Shown here one piece after another: positions 9,210 to 18,006 of a stretch of 64,000 bases of DNA. How positions within the stretch are numbered: position 1 is the stretch's first letter; each line of letters starts with the position of its first letter. The stretch covers positions 1 through 64,000 of the forward strand of contig JACPDI010000065.1 in the NCBI GenBank assembly GCA_016184105.1, in the 5' to 3' direction. This stretch comes from Acidobacteriota bacterium (lineage in GTDB: Bacteria; Acidobacteriota; Vicinamibacteria; Vicinamibacterales; 2-12-FULL-66-21). The translations under genes and the position numbers were made by a program. The notes beneath the pieces were generated by a model. The model had not been told where the DNA came from. It saw only the letters and a program-made list of their open reading frames with translations, and did no database searches.

Positions 9210-9730
9210 TCGCCACCTTCGAGATCGAGATCAACGGGCGCACCCGGACGGTGGCGGTCGAGCGTATCGGGCCCGCTGCCGACGGCCGCTACCGGATTAC
9301 GATCGAAGGACGCACGCGCGACGTGGACGCCCGGACCGCCGGCACGGGCCGGCTGTCGCTGCTGTTCCCGGAGGAGCGCGCGAGGAGCTACGACGTGGCC
9401 GTCGCACAGGCCTCGTCGACCGACCTGCATATTCACCTGGCGGACGGGGCCGTGACGGCGATCGTCAACGGCCGCCGTTCGCGCCGCGAGGGACCGCCGG
9501 ACGCGGCGGGCGCCGGCGAGCAGCGGATCGCGGCGCCGATGCCGGGCCGCGTCGTCCGCGTGCTCGTGAGCCCCGGGGACGAGATCCAGGCGCGGCAGCC
9601 GCTCGTCGTGGTCGAGGCGATGAAGATGGAAAACGAGCTGTCGGCCGCGCGCGCCGGGCGCGTGAAGGACGTCCAGGTGCGCGACGGCATGTCGGTCGAG
9701 GCCGGCCGCCTCCTCGTCATCATCGAATGA
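9206..9730 (+). CDS. Biotin carboxyl carrier protein of the acyl-CoA carboxylase
   Basis: A 174-residue protein with an N-terminal beta-rich segment (about 1-95) that resembles the linker or BT-like part of PCC alpha subunits, a short basic/alanine hinge, and a C-terminal biotinyl domain. The biotinylated lysine is in VVEAMKMENELSAAR, preceded by APMPGRVVRVLVSPGDE. It supplies the carrier that shuttles CO2 between the two upstream enzymes. GTG 9206 overlaps the preceding stop, and its own stop overlaps the tamB ATG (ATGA), so it is coupled on both sides. Confidence 0.9.
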   Translation: MIATFEIEINGRTRTVAVERIGPAADGRYRITIEGRTRDVDARTAGTGRLSLLFPEERARSYDVAVAQASSTDLHIHLADGAVTAIVNGRRSRREGPPDAAGAGEQRIAAPMPGRVVRVLVSPGDEIQARQPLVVVEAMKMENELSAARAGRVKDVQVRDGMSVEAGRLLVIIE

Positions 9731-12700
9731 AGGTCCGGGTCGGGCGGGCCATCGTCCGCGCGGCGGTCGGGCTGGCCCTCCTGCTGCTGCTCGTCGTTGC
9801 CGTCACGGTGACGATCGACGTGGGTCCCTCGGTGCGCGACCGCGCCGAGCGCGAAGCCACCAGCTACCTGAAACGGCGCGTCACGATCGGGCGAATCTCC
9901 GCGCGGATCATCCCGGGCCGGTACGTCGTCGAGGACCTGGTGGTTGCCGGCCTCGAGCCGGGGCACCGGCCGTTCCTCACCGCGCGCAAGATCGAAGTCT
10001 CGATGCCGGCGTGGACCCTGTTCAACCGGCAGGTCGTCTTCAACGCCATCCATATGACCGGCTGGAGGATGATCGTCGAGACGTTTCCCGACGGCCGGCA
10101 CAACTTCCCGAAATTCACCCGCGAGCCGCGGACCACGGGGCCGAGGCGCTGGACGACGACGTTGCAGTACGTCACCGCGGACCGAGGGGAGTTCCTCTAC
10201 GACGATCACGGCACGCCGTGGTCCACGCTGGCGCGCAACCTGAACGTCACGGTGTTCAAGGCGGGCGCGACGTACCGCGGCCACGCGTCGTTTTCGAACG
10301 GGTTGATCTCGATCCAGTCCTACGTGCCGATGCGCGCGGACATGGCGTCGCTGTTCCGCATCGACGGCGGGATCGTGCACTTCGACCACCTCGATCTGAA
10401 GACCGACGGCGCGCGGTCGATCGTCACCGGCGACGTCAACCTGGGCAAGTGGCCCGAGCAGCTCTACCAGGTGCGATCGCACATCCAGTTCTCGCGCATG
10501 AGGGAGATCTTCTTCGCGCGCGACCACTTCACGCTGTCGGGCGAAGGGGACTTCGAAGGCACGTTCCACCTCTTCAAGGGCGGCCGGGCGCTCAAGGGGC
10601 GTTTCAGCAGCCCGCTGGCCGGCGTCAACGCGTACCGGTTCCCGCGGCTGCAGGGCGCCGTCGTGTGGCTCCCGGACAGCGTCGAGGTGCCGCACGCCTC
10701 GGCGTCGGTGTTCGGCGGTCAGTCGCAGTTCAGCTACAGGATGTGGCGGAACCCTTCACGCACGGGATGGCGGGCACGCTTCGATGCGAGGTACCGGGAC
10801 GTGGACCTCGCGCAGTACACGGACTTTCTCGAGACGAAAGGGCTGCGCCTCGCGGGGCGCGCGACGGGACGCAACCTGCTCGAGTGGCCCATCGGGCGGT
10901 TCAGCGCGCAGCTGCACGGCGAGGGGGCGGTCGACGTGCGGGCGCCCGCGGGAGTGGCGCTCCAGGGGCGAGAGCTGACGCCGGAGCAGGCCGCGCTCGC
11001 CGAGGCGCGCGGCATTGACGCGGGGCCGTTCAATCGCGACCTGCCGGCCGGATACGTGCCGATCGCCGGACACGTCGCCTATCGCTTCACGCCCGACTGG
11101 ATCACGCTCGATGACAGCTGGATTGCCGCGAGCAGCACGTACGTGTCGTTCAAGGGGCGCACGGCGTGGCTGGAGAACGCGGACATTCCGTTCCACGTCA
11201 CGAGCCGTGACTGGCAGGACAGCGACCGCGTGATGGCCGCGATCCTGACCGCGTTCAACTCGCCCACCTCCCCCGTGCCGATGGGCGGGCACGGCACGTT
11301 CGACGGCGTGATGCGCCAGTCCTTCCGGCGGCCGCGGATCGAGGGGGCCTTCGATGGCGGTGGCCTGAGCGCGTGGAACATCGTCTGGGGCCGCGGCCGC
11401 GCCGACATCATCGTCGAAAACAGCTACGTGGACGTGCGGCGCGCGCTCATCACCGCGCCGCTTCCCGGCGGCGGCGCGTCGACGATCAAGGTCGATGGCA
11501 GATTCTCGCTGGGCTATCCGCGGCGGGACGGCGGCGAGGAGATTAACGCCTACATCGTCATGGCGCGCCGCCCCCTCGAGGACCTGCGCATCGCCTTCGA
11601 GCTGTACGACTACCCGGTGGACGGCCTCGCGTCCGGCGAATTCCGCCTGCAGGGATTCTACGAAGGCCCGAATGGCTTCGGCCGGCTGCAGATCGATGAC
11701 GGCGTGGCGTACGACGAGACGTTCGAGCGCGCCACTGCCGGGCTGCGGTTCGAAGGCACCGGCGTGCGGCTCGACGGCATCGTGATCCGGAAGAGCACCG
11801 GCGCCGCGACCGGCGCGGCGTGGGTGGGCTGGGACGGCACGTATTCGTTCAACACCGACGGCCGGCGGATCCCGGTGGAGTCGCTGAAGAATTTCGAGTT
11901 CCCGCAGGCGCCCCTCTCGGGCCTGCTGCAGTTCACCGCGACGGGCAACGGCACGTTCGAGGCGCCGCGCTACGACGTGAGGTTCGGCGTGGCCGACCTG
12001 TACGCGGGCGAAGAGGGCATCGGGCAGGTGTCGGGACGGCTCGGGATCCGCGGCGACCTGATGACGCTGGAAGTGGAAGCCGCCTCGCCGCGACTCGCGG
12101 TGTCCGGGTCGGGCCAGATCGAGCTGACCGACGAGATGGACACCGAGATGACGTTCCGGTTTTCCGACACGTCGCTCGATCCGTATGTCCGCACCTTCGT
12201 GCCGAAGCTCTCGCCGTTCACCACCGCCGTGGCGAGCGGAACGATCCGCGTCGCCGGCGAGCTGTACGTGCCCGAGCACCTGCAGGTCGACGTGGCGGTG
12301 GAACAGCTCGACGCGACGCTGTTCGACTATCGCCTGCGGAACGACGGGCCGATGCGGCTCGCGTTCGACCAGGACACGATCGTCCTCGGCAGCCGCTCCC
12401 TCGTCTGCCAGGACGCGGTCCGCCGCGTGAAGCTGGTCGGCGAAGGCACGCAGCTCGAACTGTGCGGCAGCATCGATCTGAAGCAGGACCGGGTCGCGCT
12501 GAGCGCCACGGGGGACGCGAACCTCGGGCTGCTGCAGGGGTTCTTCCGCGACGTGCGCAGCTCGGGGGCCGCGAAGCTCTCGGCCGACATCCGCGGCACG
12601 TTGAAGGAGCCGATCTTCTCGGGGCTCGCGCGAATCGACCACGGCCGCATCCGGCATTTCTCGCTGCCGCACTCGCTCGACGCGATCAACGGCAGCCTGT

Positions 12701-13812
12701 CGTTCGACGGGCGCGGCGTGCGGATGGACCACCTCACGGCGCGGATGGGCGGCGGGCTCGTGACCTTCGGCGGCAGCATCGGGCTGAGCGGCTACCTGCC
12801 GGGGAACTTGAGCCTCACCGCGGTCGGCGAAGGCATGCGCCTCCGCTATCCGGAGGGATTCAGCTCGCTCGTGGACGCCGATCTGTCGCTGCGCGGCACG
12901 ATGGCGAGCCCGGTGATCGGAGGGACGGCCACGGTCCGCAGCGCCACGTGGACGCGCCGTTTCGATCCGAGTGCAGGGCTCTTCGGCCTTGGCGCCGTCG
13001 GCGGCGGCACCGCCGCGACCGCGCCGGCGCCCTCCGGGTTCCCGCTGCGGTTCGACATCCGGATCGTCGCCCCCTCGACGCTGCGCGTGAACAACAACGT
13101 CTCCGACCTGACGGTCAGCGCGGACCTGCGACTGACCGGCTCGTACGATCGCCCGGCGCTCCTCGGCCGCGCGGAGGTCGAGCGCGGCTGGCTGATCTTC
13201 GAGGGCAACCGCTACGTGGTGACGCGCGGCGCGTTCGACTTCGCCAACCCCGCGCGCATCGAGCCGTACTTCGACGTCGAAGCGCAGACGCGCGTGCAGG
13301 TTCCCGGCGAGACGTTTCGCGTGACCCTTTCCGCGGCCGGGACGCCGAACGGTTTCACGTGGGACGCCTCGTCCGACCCGCCGCTGCCGCGCATCGAGGT
13401 GCTCTCATTGCTGCTCGGCGAAGGCACCGGCGAGAACCCCGAGCTGCGCGCGCTGCAGCGCGGCCAGCAGACCGAGCAGGAGTTGTTCACGGCGTTCGCC
13501 ACGCGCGGGCTCACCACCGAGCTGTCGGTCATCAACCGCGCCGTCGAGCAGACCTTCGGCGTGACCACCCAGATCACCCCGATCATCGGCGAGCTGAGCA
13601 CGCTGCAGTCGTTGAACCCGGCGGCGCGCGTCACGATCGGCAAGCGCCTGTCGAGCCGCGTGTACGTCACCTACTCGCAGGCGCTCGGCGCGGGGCACAC
13701 CGAGCAGATCATCCTCGTCGAGTACGATCAGAACGAGCGCCTCGGGTGGATTCTCTCGCGCAACGAGGACAACACGTTCGCGCTCGAGTTCCGCGTGCGC
13801 CACACCCACTGA
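9727..13812 (+). CDS. tamB: Translocation and assembly module protein TamB
   Basis: A 1361-residue AsmA/TamB-type protein that spans the periplasm from an inner-membrane anchor. One N-terminal transmembrane helix (about residues 11-29, VGLALLLLLVVAVTVTI) is followed by a very long beta-repeat region and the conserved TamB C-terminal domain (about 1000-1361; landmarks VSDLTVSADLRLTGSYDRP, GWLIFEGNRYVVTRGAFDF and a long closing beta-strand region). Known members form lipid-conducting grooves and work with an Omp85 partner, which is exactly the next gene (the stop overlaps its ATG). It is slightly longer than E. coli TamB (1259 aa). A role in outer-membrane lipid or protein transport is inferred from the family. 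Confidence 0.92.
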   Translation: MKVRVGRAIVRAAVGLALLLLLVVAVTVTIDVGPSVRDRAEREATSYLKRRVTIGRISARIIPGRYVVEDLVVAGLEPGHRPFLTARKIEVSMPAWTLFNRQVVFNAIHMTGWRMIVETFPDGRHNFPKFTREPRTTGPRRWTTTLQYVTADRGEFLYDDHGTPWSTLARNLNVTVFKAGATYRGHASFSNGLISIQSYVPMRADMASLFRIDGGIVHFDHLDLKTDGARSIVTGDVNLGKWPEQLYQVRSHIQFSRMREIFFARDHFTLSGEGDFEGTFHLFKGGRALKGRFSSPLAGVNAYRFPRLQGAVVWLPDSVEVPHASASVFGGQSQFSYRMWRNPSRTGWRARFDARYRDVDLAQYTDFLETKGLRLAGRATGRNLLEWPIGRFSAQLHGEGAVDVRAPAGVALQGRELTPEQAALAEARGIDAGPFNRDLPAGYVPIAGHVAYRFTPDWITLDDSWIAASSTYVSFKGRTAWLENADIPFHVTSRDWQDSDRVMAAILTAFNSPTSPVPMGGHGTFDGVMRQSFRRPRIEGAFDGGGLSAWNIVWGRGRADIIVENSYVDVRRALITAPLPGGGASTIKVDGRFSLGYPRRDGGEEINAYIVMARRPLEDLRIAFELYDYPVDGLASGEFRLQGFYEGPNGFGRLQIDDGVAYDETFERATAGLRFEGTGVRLDGIVIRKSTGAATGAAWVGWDGTYSFNTDGRRIPVESLKNFEFPQAPLSGLLQFTATGNGTFEAPRYDVRFGVADLYAGEEGIGQVSGRLGIRGDLMTLEVEAASPRLAVSGSGQIELTDEMDTEMTFRFSDTSLDPYVRTFVPKLSPFTTAVASGTIRVAGELYVPEHLQVDVAVEQLDATLFDYRLRNDGPMRLAFDQDTIVLGSRSLVCQDAVRRVKLVGEGTQLELCGSIDLKQDRVALSATGDANLGLLQGFFRDVRSSGAAKLSADIRGTLKEPIFSGLARIDHGRIRHFSLPHSLDAINGSLSFDGRGVRMDHLTARMGGGLVTFGGSIGLSGYLPGNLSLTAVGEGMRLRYPEGFSSLVDADLSLRGTMASPVIGGTATVRSATWTRRFDPSAGLFGLGAVGGGTAATAPAPSGFPLRFDIRIVAPSTLRVNNNVSDLTVSADLRLTGSYDRPALLGRAEVERGWLIFEGNRYVVTRGAFDFANPARIEPYFDVEAQTRVQVPGETFRVTLSAAGTPNGFTWDASSDPPLPRIEVLSLLLGEGTGENPELRALQRGQQTEQELFTAFATRGLTTELSVINRAVEQTFGVTTQITPIIGELSTLQSLNPAARVTIGKRLSSRVYVTYSQALGAGHTEQIILVEYDQNERLGWILSRNEDNTFALEFRVRHTH

Positions 13813-16715
13813 TGGGCATGGCTTCTCCTTCCGGCCGGGCCGCCGCAGCGCTGGCGCTCGCCCTTGCGGCGGCCGGCGCCCTTCCGTCGGCCGCGGCGGC
13901 ACAGCAGCCGGCGCCCGCGCCCGCTGCGGCGCCGTTCGTCGGCCGGCCCGTCGCCTCGGTCGTGCTGCAGGTCGAAGGGCACCCGACGACCGATCCCGTG
14001 CTGATCGACCTCGTCTCGACGCCGGCCGGGCAGCCGCTCTCGATGGAAGCGGTTCGGGAAACCCTCGCGCACCTGTTCAACATCGGGCGGTTCCAGGGCA
14101 TCGACGTGGTGGCCCGCGATGCGCCGAATGGCGCCGTGGCGCTCGAGTACCTGTTGATGCCCCTTCACGCGGTGGCCTCGCTGGAATTTCGCGGCGACCT
14201 CGGCATCAGCGACGATGACCTGCGGCGCGCGGTTGTCGAACGGTTCGGGAAGGCGCCCCCCGCGGGGCGCGCCGACGCGGCGGCGCGGGTGTTGGAGCAA
14301 CTACTGGCCCGGCGCGGGTTCCTGCGCGCACGCGTCGAGCCGGCGATTCGCGTCAGGCACGACCCCGACCGCACGATCCTCGTCTTCAACGTGCAAGCTG
14401 GCGCCCGGGCGCGCATCGGCTCCGTGCAGATTGCGGGCGTCCGCGACACGGAGCGCGTGGCGGCGGCGCTCGACCTGCACGCCGGCGGTGCGTTCGAGCC
14501 CGATCGGCTGGACGAGCGGCTCTCGCGGTTCGTGCAGTCGCTGCGGAAGCGGGGCTACTACGAGTCGTCGGCCGGCCACCAGGCCACGCCCCGGGCGGGC
14601 GGCGAGATCGTGGACGTCGCCGTGGACGTACGACAGGGCCCCATCGTCAAGCTCGCGTTCGAGGGGGACCCGCTGCCGCGCAACCGCGTCGCCGAGCTGG
14701 TGCCGATCGAGCGCGAGGGATCGGTGGACGAGGACCTGCTCGAAGACGCCGACATCCGTATCAGGAACTTCCTGCTCGAGCAGGGCCATTGGAAAGCGCA
14801 CGTGACGCACCGTCGCGAGGTGGGAGACGACGTCGAGACGATCACGTTCACCGTGACGCGCGGCCGGCGGTTCGTCGTCAACTCGATTGAGATCTCGGGC
14901 AACCAGGCGTTTTCGACGGGCAGCCTCCGGCCGCTGGTGCCGCTGGGGCCGGGCGATCCCTTCGTGGAGGGGCGTCTCGGGACCGCGGTGGCGGCGATCA
15001 GGGCCCTGTATCTACACCAGGGGTTCACGACGCCCACCATTCACGTGGCGAACAGCGAGACGGCCGCCGGCGGCGTGGACATGCGTATCGCGATCCGCGA
15101 AGGGGTGCAGACCCGCGTGGGCGCGGTGTCTTTCGAGGGGAACGACGTTCTCGGCGACGACGAGCTGCGCCGGCTGACGCAGGTGGCGCCCGGGGCGGTG
15201 TTCTACGCGCCCGCGGTGGCGGCGGATCGCGACCGCATCCACCTCGAGTATCTCAATCGCGGCCACGCGGCTGCCTCCGTCACGGTGGAGCCCACGTTTG
15301 CCACCGACAGGTCGCGGGCCGACCTCGTGTATCGCATCACGGAAGGCCCGTGGTTCATCGTCGATCACGTGATCGTCGTCGGGAACACGAAGACGAGCGA
15401 AGAGACCATCCGCCGCGAGCTGCTGGTCGAAGCGGGCAAGCCGCTGGCGCTCGCGGATGTCATGGAGAGCCAGCGCCGGCTGAGCGCCCTTGGGTTGTTC
15501 CGGCGCGTGCGGATTACGGAGGTGCCGCACGGAGACGAGCCGCGGCGGGACATCGTCGTGACCGTCGAAGAGGCGGACCGGACCACGGTGGCCTACGGCG
15601 GCGGCCTGGAGCTGGCGCAGCGGACCGTCCTCGGGACGGGCGGGATCGCGGACGAACGCCTCGAGGTCGCGCCCCGCGGCTCGTTCGAGATCGGGCGGCG
15701 CAACCTGTGGGGGCGCAACCGGTCGGTCAACTTCTTCACGCGCGTGAGCTTCCGCCCCCGCGGCGAGTCGATCGAGTCTCCGGAGTCCGCCAATTACGGG
15801 TTCAACGAGTACCGCGTGGTCGGCACGTACCGCGAGGTCGGCGCGTTCGGCCGCCTGGCCGACGTGGCGGTGAACGCCTTCGTCGAGCAGGCGATCCGGA
15901 GCAGCTTCAACTTCAGCCGCCGCGGCGTGAACGCGGAGGCGCAGCGCCGCCTGACGCCGTACGTGCGCGTCACGGGCCGATATGGTTTCGGCCGGACGCG
16001 GTTGTTCGACGAACGCATCGCGACAGACGAGAAGCTCAACATCGACCGCGTGTTTCCGCGCGTGCGCCTGTCGAGCGTCTCGTTCTCGGCCTATCGCGAC
16101 ACCCGCGACCATCCGCTGGATCCCACCCGCGGCTGGCTGCTTGGATCGGACAGCGAGCTTGCCGCGCGCAGCATCGGATCGCAGGTGGGCTTCGCGAAAA
16201 CGTACGTGCAGGCGCTCGGGTTCCGCACGCTGTCGCGCGAACGAAACGTCGTCCTGGCGGCGGCGCTGCGCGTCGGGCTGGCACGCGGCTTCGCGCAGGA
16301 CGTGAACGGGCAGATCGTGGTGGACGACCTGCCGGCGAGCGAGCGGTTTTTCGCCGGGGGCAGCACCACGGTGCGCGGGTTCGCGCTCGACAAGCTCGGC
16401 GCCCCCGACACGATTGCCGCGTCCGGCTTCGCGATCGGCGGAAACGCCCTGCTCGTCATGAACGCGGAGATCCGCACGCCGCTCTGGCGCGACGTCGGGG
16501 TTGTCGCTTTCCTCGACGCGGGCAACGTGTTCGCGCGTATCGGCAATGTCGACGTCAGCGAGCTGCGCGCCAGCCCCGGCTTCGGCCTGCGGTACCGCTC
16601 GCCGATCGGGCCGATCCGCGTCGACCTGGGTTTCAAACTGCGGCGTCGCGAGCTGTCGCCAGGGAACTTCGAAGGGCTGACGGCGTTTCATATTTCGGTG
16701 GGGCATGCCTTCTGA
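13812..16715 (+). CDS. Omp85 outer-membrane assembly protein (TamA/BamA family) with about seven POTRA domains
   Basis: A 967-residue protein with a signal peptide (about 1-30), seven successive POTRA-like units (about 47-116, 117-198, 199-280, 281-356, 357-436, 437-517 and 518-595) and a C-terminal beta-barrel (about 600-967). Typical unit starts are VGAVSFEGNDVLGDDELRR and IVVGNTKTSEETIRRELL. The barrel carries the Omp85 loop-6 motif in FFAGGSTTVRGFALDKLG and ends in aromatic Phe. ATG 13812 overlaps the tamB stop; a second ATG lies two codons later. With tamB directly upstream it is best read as the TamA-side partner, although seven POTRA units exceed the three of TamA and five of E. coli BamA. 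Confidence 0.9.
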   Translation: MGMASPSGRAAAALALALAAAGALPSAAAAQQPAPAPAAAPFVGRPVASVVLQVEGHPTTDPVLIDLVSTPAGQPLSMEAVRETLAHLFNIGRFQGIDVVARDAPNGAVALEYLLMPLHAVASLEFRGDLGISDDDLRRAVVERFGKAPPAGRADAAARVLEQLLARRGFLRARVEPAIRVRHDPDRTILVFNVQAGARARIGSVQIAGVRDTERVAAALDLHAGGAFEPDRLDERLSRFVQSLRKRGYYESSAGHQATPRAGGEIVDVAVDVRQGPIVKLAFEGDPLPRNRVAELVPIEREGSVDEDLLEDADIRIRNFLLEQGHWKAHVTHRREVGDDVETITFTVTRGRRFVVNSIEISGNQAFSTGSLRPLVPLGPGDPFVEGRLGTAVAAIRALYLHQGFTTPTIHVANSETAAGGVDMRIAIREGVQTRVGAVSFEGNDVLGDDELRRLTQVAPGAVFYAPAVAADRDRIHLEYLNRGHAAASVTVEPTFATDRSRADLVYRITEGPWFIVDHVIVVGNTKTSEETIRRELLVEAGKPLALADVMESQRRLSALGLFRRVRITEVPHGDEPRRDIVVTVEEADRTTVAYGGGLELAQRTVLGTGGIADERLEVAPRGSFEIGRRNLWGRNRSVNFFTRVSFRPRGESIESPESANYGFNEYRVVGTYREVGAFGRLADVAVNAFVEQAIRSSFNFSRRGVNAEAQRRLTPYVRVTGRYGFGRTRLFDERIATDEKLNIDRVFPRVRLSSVSFSAYRDTRDHPLDPTRGWLLGSDSELAARSIGSQVGFAKTYVQALGFRTLSRERNVVLAAALRVGLARGFAQDVNGQIVVDDLPASERFFAGGSTTVRGFALDKLGAPDTIAASGFAIGGNALLVMNAEIRTPLWRDVGVVAFLDAGNVFARIGNVDVSELRASPGFGLRYRSPIGPIRVDLGFKLRRRELSPGNFEGLTAFHISVGHAF

Positions 16716-17403
16716 CCGGCGCCACGCGCCGTGGCGCGAGCCTTTCAGGCTCGCGCGGCGGACCCGCAAGGTCCATCCCACACGTGGTCCGGCCGCCGCA
16801 GCGTTCGTGTTGTTCCTGTTGTCCGGAACCGCCGCGGCCGCGCCGGTCATCGATCGCGTGCTGGCCGTGGTTCAAGGCTCGATCGTGACGCTGTCGGACG
16901 TGCAGACGGCGATGGCGCTCGGGCTGGTGAACACCGCGGGGGCCGACGATCCCGTCGGGTCGGCGCTCGAACAGCTCGTCGAGCGATCGCTGCAGCTCAT
17001 CGAGGTCGAGCGGTATTCGCCTCCCGAGCCGACCGCCGCTGAAGTGCAGGCGCGGCTGCGGCCCATCCGGGCGCGCTTCCCGGACGAGGAGTCGTTCCGC
17101 CGCACCGCGGCCGCCCTGGGCCTGACCGACAAGCGGTTGCAGGCGATCGCCCGCGACGACCTCCGCCTCCGGACCCACCTCACGCAGCGGTTCGCGTCGG
17201 TGACCGATCCGGCAGACGAGGAGATCGCGCGCTACTATCGCGAGCACCAGCAGGAGTTCGTGCGCGACGGCGTGCCGTTGACGCTGGGGGAAGTCGTTCC
17301 GGAAGTGCGTCGGCGCCTGGTGGCCGCACGCCGCGCCGAGCTGGTGGACGAGTGGTCGCGGCAGTTGAGACAGCGGGCGGATGTGCTGGTCATTCCTCGC
17401 TAG
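16705..17403 (+). CDS. SurA-like periplasmic chaperone lacking a recognisable PPIase domain
   Basis: The ATG overlaps the Omp85 gene by 11 bases. The 232-residue product has a basic N-terminal extension, a hydrophobic signal core (AAAAFVLFLLSGTAAAA) and a SurA N-domain-like helical fold beginning VIDRVLAVVQGSIVTLSDVQ. It continues with charged helices and a late pairing helix (EVVPEVRRRLVAARRAELVDEWSRQL). The rotamase domain of SurA/PrsA proteins is absent. It probably escorts unfolded outer-membrane proteins to the Omp85 machine encoded next door. About 20 of the N-terminal residues (HAPWREPFRLARRTRKVHP) come from a palindromic repeat inserted in the gene start. Confidence 0.8.
   Translation: MPSDRRHAPWREPFRLARRTRKVHPTRGPAAAAFVLFLLSGTAAAAPVIDRVLAVVQGSIVTLSDVQTAMALGLVNTAGADDPVGSALEQLVERSLQLIEVERYSPPEPTAAEVQARLRPIRARFPDEESFRRTAAALGLTDKRLQAIARDDLRLRTHLTQRFASVTDPADEEIARYYREHQQEFVRDGVPLTLGEVVPEVRRRLVAARRAELVDEWSRQLRQRADVLVIPR
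16731..16781 (+). repeat. Palindromic element, family A, copy 1 (inside SurA-like gene)
   Basis: Two successive hairpins: GCGCGAGCC/GGCTCGCGC around TTTCA, then GGACC/GGTCC around CGCAA, ending TCCCAC. The 51-bp unit matches 55541-55591 at about 46 of 52 aligned positions. It is translated as part of the N-terminus of the SurA-like protein. Confidence 0.85.
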
Positions 17404-17487
17404 GCACGCGCCACGCGCCACGTGCCACGTGCGACGTGCCACGTGCGACGTGCGACGTGCCACGTGCGACGTGCCACGTGCCACGTG
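17404..17487 (+). repeat. Array of twelve 7-bp repeats (forward orientation)
   Basis: Twelve tandem heptamers, mostly CCACGTG and CGACGTG, with two or three CACGCG variants at the left end. It starts immediately after the SurA-like gene's stop. Together with the reverse-oriented array at 17948 it brackets the four-helix-bundle gene as an imperfect inverted repeat. Confidence 0.9.
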
Positions 17488-17502
17488 CGCGAGGTTCCGT
17501 CG

Positions 17503-17919
17503 TCAGGAGTGTCGCCTGGAGATCGCGTGCGAACGCGAGCCCTTTGTCTGGCTACGGTGGTCGGGGCTGAGGTGGCCGAGGAGTTTCAAGCCACAGGCGC
17601 GGGCGTGCTCCGCCAGTTCGCACAACTCCGCGTACTCCGCTTCCGACACGTACTTTGCGGCCAGCGCCTCATCGAGATGGTCTTCCGTCTCGCGTAACGA
17701 TCCGAGCGCGATGTCGACGTACTGCGCGAACTGCGCGTGTCCATAGCGGCCGAAACCCTCCGCAATGCGCCGGCAGACCTGGGCGATTGTCTTTCGCGCG
17801 CTTGTGCAGAAATTGCCATTGCGGGCGACATCTCCACGCTCGGTAATTGCATAGATGCGCCCGCGCAGTTCGTGAGCAAGCTGCCAGAACCGGAGTTCTC
17901 TGTGCGTTTTCGCTCCCAT
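17503..17919 (-). CDS. Four-helix-bundle protein (S23 / 23S rRNA intervening-sequence protein family)
   Basis: A 138-residue, almost fully helical protein. Diagnostic positions are RELRFWQLAHELRGRIYAIT near the start, TSARKTIAQVCRRIAEGFGRYG (family signature of the R-A..SI..NIAEGxGR type) and YVDIALGSLRETEDHLDEAL. Relatives occur inside 23S rRNA intervening sequences, as stand-alone genes, and as the Avd accessory protein of diversity-generating retroelements; their function is poorly known. ATG 17919 was chosen because longer starts would translate the adjacent heptamer repeat. No Shine-Dalgarno is visible. Heptamer arrays lie on both sides in opposite orientation; no reverse transcriptase or rRNA is nearby. 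Confidence 0.8.
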   Translation of the reverse strand: MGAKTHRELRFWQLAHELRGRIYAITERGDVARNGNFCTSARKTIAQVCRRIAEGFGRYGHAQFAQYVDIALGSLRETEDHLDEALAAKYVSEAEYAELCELAEHARACGLKLLGHLSPDHRSQTKGSRSHAISRRHS

Positions 17920-17947
17920 GGTCGAGTGCCGCAGCACAGTCCATGCC

Positions 17948-17982
17948 GCACGTCGCACGTGGCACGTCGCACGTGGCACGTG
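17948..17982 (-). repeat. Array of five 7-bp repeats (reverse orientation)
   Basis: Five tandem units GCACGTC or GCACGTG, the reverse complement of the 17404 array, just upstream of the four-helix-bundle gene. A degenerate sixth unit (GCAGGCG) follows. Confidence 0.85.
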
Positions 17983-18006
17983 GCAGGCGGGTGTCTCACG
18001 TGGCCC

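Noticed and set aside
10756-12732. Long antisense open frame across tamB (658 codons)
   Set aside because: High GC makes stop-free antisense frames common; it is Arg/Ala/Gly-rich with no domain, while the plus frame is a clear TamB.
16807-17403. GTG 16807 as start of the SurA-like protein
   Set aside because: It would leave a hydrophobic start without any positive charge and no ribosome site; the overlapping ATG 16705 is coupled to the upstream gene.
17381-17746. Open frames encoding repeats such as PRATCHV and RRATCDV
   Set aside because: They are translations of the 7-bp array (21 bases equal 7 residues) and have no start signal or similarity; the array is non-coding.
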